DNA of 64,000 bases from NCBI GenBank assembly GCA_946887075.1, contig CAMPKA010000006.1, forward strand, positions 1 through 64,000, given 5' to 3'. Made by a program: the position numbers and the translations under genes. The DNA is from an uncultured Salinimicrobium sp. GTDB lineage: Bacteria > Bacteroidota > Bacteroidia > Flavobacteriales > Flavobacteriaceae. Positions within the stretch are counted from its first letter, which is position 1, and the number at the start of each line of letters is the position of its first letter. The notes beneath the pieces were generated by a model. It was not told the DNA's origin and ran no database searches. It was given only the letters and a program-made list of their open reading frames with translations. Positions 61,901 through 64,000 of the stretch are shown here, one piece after another.

Positions 61901-61995
61901 TGAACCTCAGTGGCGGGAATGGCTTTGGTGGAGATAATGGGATTTATCCCCGGACACAAAGCATAGCCATAGGACTTAATGTAAAATTTAACTGA
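58972..61995 (+). CDS. SusC/RagA family TonB-linked outer membrane protein
   Basis: The 1007-residue barrel is the outer-membrane importer of a SusCD pair. A hydrophobic signal (WIARYPFFLLLALLFPLTMS) is followed by a CarboxypepD_reg domain (ITGKVVDQDGIPLPGASV), the SusC-specific VVVGYGTTAKEDVTGAV segment, the plug (NPLQQLVGKAAGVSI, VRIRGITSLIGG) and the C-terminal barrel. It has no STN signalling domain, so it does not signal through an anti-sigma factor. It starts MYMKV; either Met is possible. SusD follows by six bases. Confidence 0.95.
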   Translation: MYMKVFSNIDRKRKWIARYPFFLLLALLFPLTMSAGTSSGKTADLPPLESLQETITGKVVDQDGIPLPGASVVEEGTSNGVVTDFDGNFIIEVSGPDAYLVISYLGYQEQRVSADQEELRVQMVPDAASLAEVVVVGYGTTAKEDVTGAVSSVSEDELNQGAITNPLQQLVGKAAGVSITQTGSEPGSAPSVRIRGITSLIGGNDPLVVVDGVQGNMDLLNQIPPSEIASVDILKDASATAIYGSRGAPGVIIVTTKKNKLGQSIVQLSSITSFDFIPEQLDMLDADQWWEQAKKYEVPPSTNHGADTDWFDILTRPGYTQNHTLAFGGGSDNFNYRASVSAILQEGVVINSDNEKFIGRIVATQHALDDRLTLTMNLNSGINNTESSVQSIGRAAFTSNLISNAYVMRPTDPVFDVDGGYYMDPNVFQYINPYAVAQTVVNEGKNNNFLGSLNAELEILPEFKLAWFGSWRKTDNMWGFFLPVKSTVAAAIDQEGFANINNNRQDEKLTNVSLEFEDDFGDHYLDVLALYEWQKQTYQGNFLQARGFFNDIATYNALQLGDLSSVQPGDISSYKNDRKLVSFLGRVNYTFMDRYLLTLSYRRDGSSVFGKNHKWGNFPAAAVGWHIDKEGFMEDQDLFDQLKLRAGYGITGNQQGLYPQNSLSLVGAAGVTYFGGEQITNFQITQNANEDLRWETKKQANIGLDFALWDFRLTGSLDAFTATTDNLLFNYTVPQPPFPFGSIVANVGSIRNKGIEAALSYDLIRGEDFTLTLAGNGAILDNEVLNLSGSINGVPLNTDYVPWGPNSFLIEGEPIGTFSILHHTGKDEANAETVLDRNGDGVIDQGIRSPDRALAGSALPTYNFAINPSLQYKDFDFSMVWRGSGGNKIYNGLRQNLSMMENLGKANVLESAVSLGMFTTRYGSDLWLEDGDFIRLENVTAGYVFHPDFAHIASARLSVTGRNLLLFTDYSGLDPELNLSGGNGFGGDNGIYPRTQSIAIGLNVKFN

Positions 61996-62001
61996 TCTAA
62001 G

Positions 62002-63495
62002 ATGAAATTGAGAAAGAAACTGATATGGATGCTTCTGGCGATTCCCATGCTGGGAGGATGTACCAAGCTGGAGGAAGAGGTCTATGATAAATATCCTGCA
62101 GAGGAGTTCTACGCCTCGCCAGAGGGAGCAGATGTCGCCCTGGCCGGCGTGTATGCCAAAATAGGAGGTAATTGGGGTGGTGTTGGTTATGCTGGTGCGG
62201 ACAATGGCTGGTATGACCTCAACTCCATGTGCGCAGATGAGCAGGTAATTCCCCACCGTAATACCGGGGACTGGCAGCTCGATTTTGCCCGTCTCTATAC
62301 GCACCAATGGCTTCCAACGGACTATATTATCAACAATACCTGGAATTGGTTGTACAGCGCTGTCTTCAGTGCGAACCTGGCTGTGGAACAGCTGGAAAGT
62401 TCAGGAGCAGCCGTAGAGAAAATCGCAGAGGCGCGCGTCTTACGGGCCTTCTTCTATTATCTGCTGATGGATGACTTTGGCAATGTGCCCTTCTATACCG
62501 AAAACAGTGTAACCGTGGAAAAGCTTCCACAGGTACCCCGGGAGGAGATCTACCAGTTCGTCGTCAGTGAACTCACTACTTACGTTCCTGATCTTCCAAC
62601 TACTAAGGGAGGTGCCTTCTACGGAAGATTTAACAGGTGGGCAGGTTATGCCTTACTGGCTAAGGTGTACTTGAATGCAGCGGTATACACCGGCACCCCG
62701 CAGTGGGAGAAAACGATTTCTGCTATAGAAAAACTGGAGGCGGGAGGATTTTCACTCCATCCCGGCGGGCCGAGTGAAAGCAGCCCTCTTGGATATCAGT
62801 ATTACGAGCTGTTCGGGGATCGATTACCTGATGATGAAACCATTTTGGCCATCTATACCACCGCAAACGTGGTGTCACGGAATATTTACACCGTCCGGAG
62901 CTTAAGCGGTCCTCATGCGCAGGCCCTCTTTGGCTACAGCGGCTGGAACGGAACCATTGTTCCCAGTGAATACTACGAGATGTACCAGGATCAGGATATT
63001 CGGAAAGCGCAGTACCAGGTCGGACCTCAACCCGGCGGGATAGAATACAGCCTCGAAGTTTCCAACCTGATGAATCCTGGTGCTGATCCTTTTGCCGGAG
63101 TCAGAAACATGAAATTTTATCCGGTAGAACCCATGGACGGAGGGGGTGCCTCAAATGACTTCCCGATATACCGGTACGCTGATTTCATGCTGATGAAGGC
63201 GGAATGCTATGTACGGCTCGGAGACGCAGCTGCTGCCAAACCCTTGGTCGATGCAGTACGTCAGCGGGCGGGTCTGGCTCCCCTGGAGGGCAACCCAAGC
63301 CTGGAAGATATTTACCACGAGCGCGGGCTGGAACTCAACTGGGAAGGTCACAGGAGACAGGATATGATCCGCTTCGGGACTTTTCTGGAGCCAAACAAGT
63401 TCAGGGACCAGTCAGAACCTTTCCGGAAACTGTTCCCCATCCCGACCTCTGCACTGGATGCCAATCCGAATCTAGAACAAAATCCCGGATACTAA
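62002..63495 (+). CDS. SusD/RagB family nutrient-binding outer membrane lipoprotein
   Basis: This 497-residue surface lipoprotein forms the lid of the SusC transporter and binds the glycan or other nutrient. It has a lipoprotein signal ending MLGGC (Cys about 20) and then TPR-like helices. Typical SusD elements are EVYDKYPAEEFYAS at the N-terminus, VEKIAEARVLRAFFYYLLMDDFGNVPFY in the middle, and RYADFMLMKAECYVRLGD with ERGLELNWEGHRRQDMIRFG at the C-terminus. The ligand cannot be read from sequence. Confidence 0.95.
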   Translation: MKLRKKLIWMLLAIPMLGGCTKLEEEVYDKYPAEEFYASPEGADVALAGVYAKIGGNWGGVGYAGADNGWYDLNSMCADEQVIPHRNTGDWQLDFARLYTHQWLPTDYIINNTWNWLYSAVFSANLAVEQLESSGAAVEKIAEARVLRAFFYYLLMDDFGNVPFYTENSVTVEKLPQVPREEIYQFVVSELTTYVPDLPTTKGGAFYGRFNRWAGYALLAKVYLNAAVYTGTPQWEKTISAIEKLEAGGFSLHPGGPSESSPLGYQYYELFGDRLPDDETILAIYTTANVVSRNIYTVRSLSGPHAQALFGYSGWNGTIVPSEYYEMYQDQDIRKAQYQVGPQPGGIEYSLEVSNLMNPGADPFAGVRNMKFYPVEPMDGGGASNDFPIYRYADFMLMKAECYVRLGDAAAAKPLVDAVRQRAGLAPLEGNPSLEDIYHERGLELNWEGHRRQDMIRFGTFLEPNKFRDQSEPFRKLFPIPTSALDANPNLEQNPGY

Positions 63496-63507
63496 ATCAA
63501 AAGCATT

Positions 63508-64000
63508 ATGAAAAATCTATTCAATAAGGTCCTGATTCTGTCGCTGGTTGTTTTCAGCCTCGCCTCATGTGAAAAAGAGGAGGAGTTGACGAGACTGCAG
63601 GAAGTGAATTTTCCCGAGGCCCCTGCACTTTCCTCGGACGCTCTTGTTCTGTTACAGGAGAATCAGGCTGAACCTGCTCTGACAGTCTCATGGCCGGAGG
63701 TGATCTTTCCGATAGAAGCCCCTGTGGAATATACGGTTCAATTCGATGTACCTTCAGATACAGTAGGGGATAACGGCTGGCAAAATGCCATCAGCTTTAC
63801 AGCTGGAAAGAATGTGTTCAGCAAGTCCTTTGAGGTTCTTGACATCAACCAGATCGCCGAGGAACTGGGCCTCCAGCCGGAAGCTGAAGGAAAGCTGGTG
63901 GTAAGGGTTCAGGCGGATATGGACCGAACGGTATCTTCTCCTGCGGTGGGTCTTTCCGTGGTTCCCTATGATCCCGTTATCCTGCTGGAAGAGATCTTTC
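63508..64000 (+). CDS. SusE-like outer membrane lipoprotein, partial
   Basis: The gene runs off the window. The visible 164 residues start MKNLFNKVLILSLVVFSLASC, a lipoprotein signal, then a beta-sandwich-like region with ALTVSWPEVIFPIEAPVEYT and DINQIAEELGLQPEAEGKLV, matching the N-terminal SusE domain (Ig-like, with the TVSW strand). SusE proteins bind starch or other glycans on the cell surface. It follows SusD by 12 bases in the same operon. SusE homologues are associated with alpha-glucan systems, but that is not proof of substrate. Confidence 0.75.
   Translation, partial: MKNLFNKVLILSLVVFSLASCEKEEELTRLQEVNFPEAPALSSDALVLLQENQAEPALTVSWPEVIFPIEAPVEYTVQFDVPSDTVGDNGWQNAISFTAGKNVFSKSFEVLDINQIAEELGLQPEAEGKLVVRVQADMDRTVSSPAVGLSVVPYDPVILLEEIF

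Noticed and set aside
1..64000. CRISPR arrays, rRNA, tRNA, insertion sequences, prophage
   Set aside because: No regularly spaced repeats, rRNA or tRNA signatures, transposase or phage genes were recognised on either strand.

Overview
The window looks like chromosome from a flavobacterium (Bacteroidota, probably Flavobacteriaceae). The support is a SusC/SusD/SusE locus, a CarboxypepD_reg-type TonB receptor, a DUF6377 regulator, capnine-type lipid genes, and promoters of the Bacteroidota form (-7 TAnnTTTG, sometimes with a -33 TTTG). Most start codons have no Shine-Dalgarno sequence. Genes are dense on both strands, with many 1-11 nt overlaps. Only the first ~470 bases look foreign: they are strongly AT-rich and hold the 5' end of an excisionase/antitoxin-like gene.

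Layout. 1-470: AT-rich edge. 524-24006: mainly housekeeping genes. These are fumarase, a TonB-dependent receptor, ArsC-like reductase, RF2 with its programmed frameshift, threonine aldolase, YbaB, oligopeptidase B, a PLP gene pair that fits cysteate synthase plus cysteate acyltransferase (sulfonolipid/capnine synthesis), WrbA, an SRAP protein, a cupredoxin lipoprotein, RluE, two tandem LuxR-type regulators and SbcCD. A structured small RNA candidate lies at 18066-18158.

24264-38296 is rich in signalling: a CheB-CheR-PAS-histidine kinase fusion with its response regulator, then (after glycogen phosphorylase and a flavin monooxygenase) a five-PAS protein that ends in a bare histidine-bearing DHp hairpin followed by a response regulator, and a PAS histidine kinase. 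38413-47572 holds a YbbP/YbbA ABC exporter with a divergent TesA-like esterase, an EEP phosphatase, an NTF2/VOC/SRPBCC operon, and a SatD-DUF3307 pair with a striking double operator. 48160-57022 is a single-strand run of seven signalling genes: CheR, CheB, a hybrid kinase with three receivers, a REC-kinase, a lone REC, a REC-PAS-DHp protein without an ATPase, and another lone REC. No CheA, CheW or classical MCP is visible. 57052-64000 is a polysaccharide utilisation locus with a DUF6377 regulator, SusC, SusD and a truncated SusE-like lipoprotein.

The best candidate for an undescribed system is the repeated pairing of PAS proteins ending in a DHp helix pair (H-x-V-R-A-P-L, no ATPase domain) with overlapping single-domain receivers, seen at 33418-35983 and again at 54831-57022. 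It sits inside a CheB/CheR-linked phosphorelay that seems independent of a flagellar chemotaxis apparatus. All functions are inferred from reading the sequence; no database search was run.
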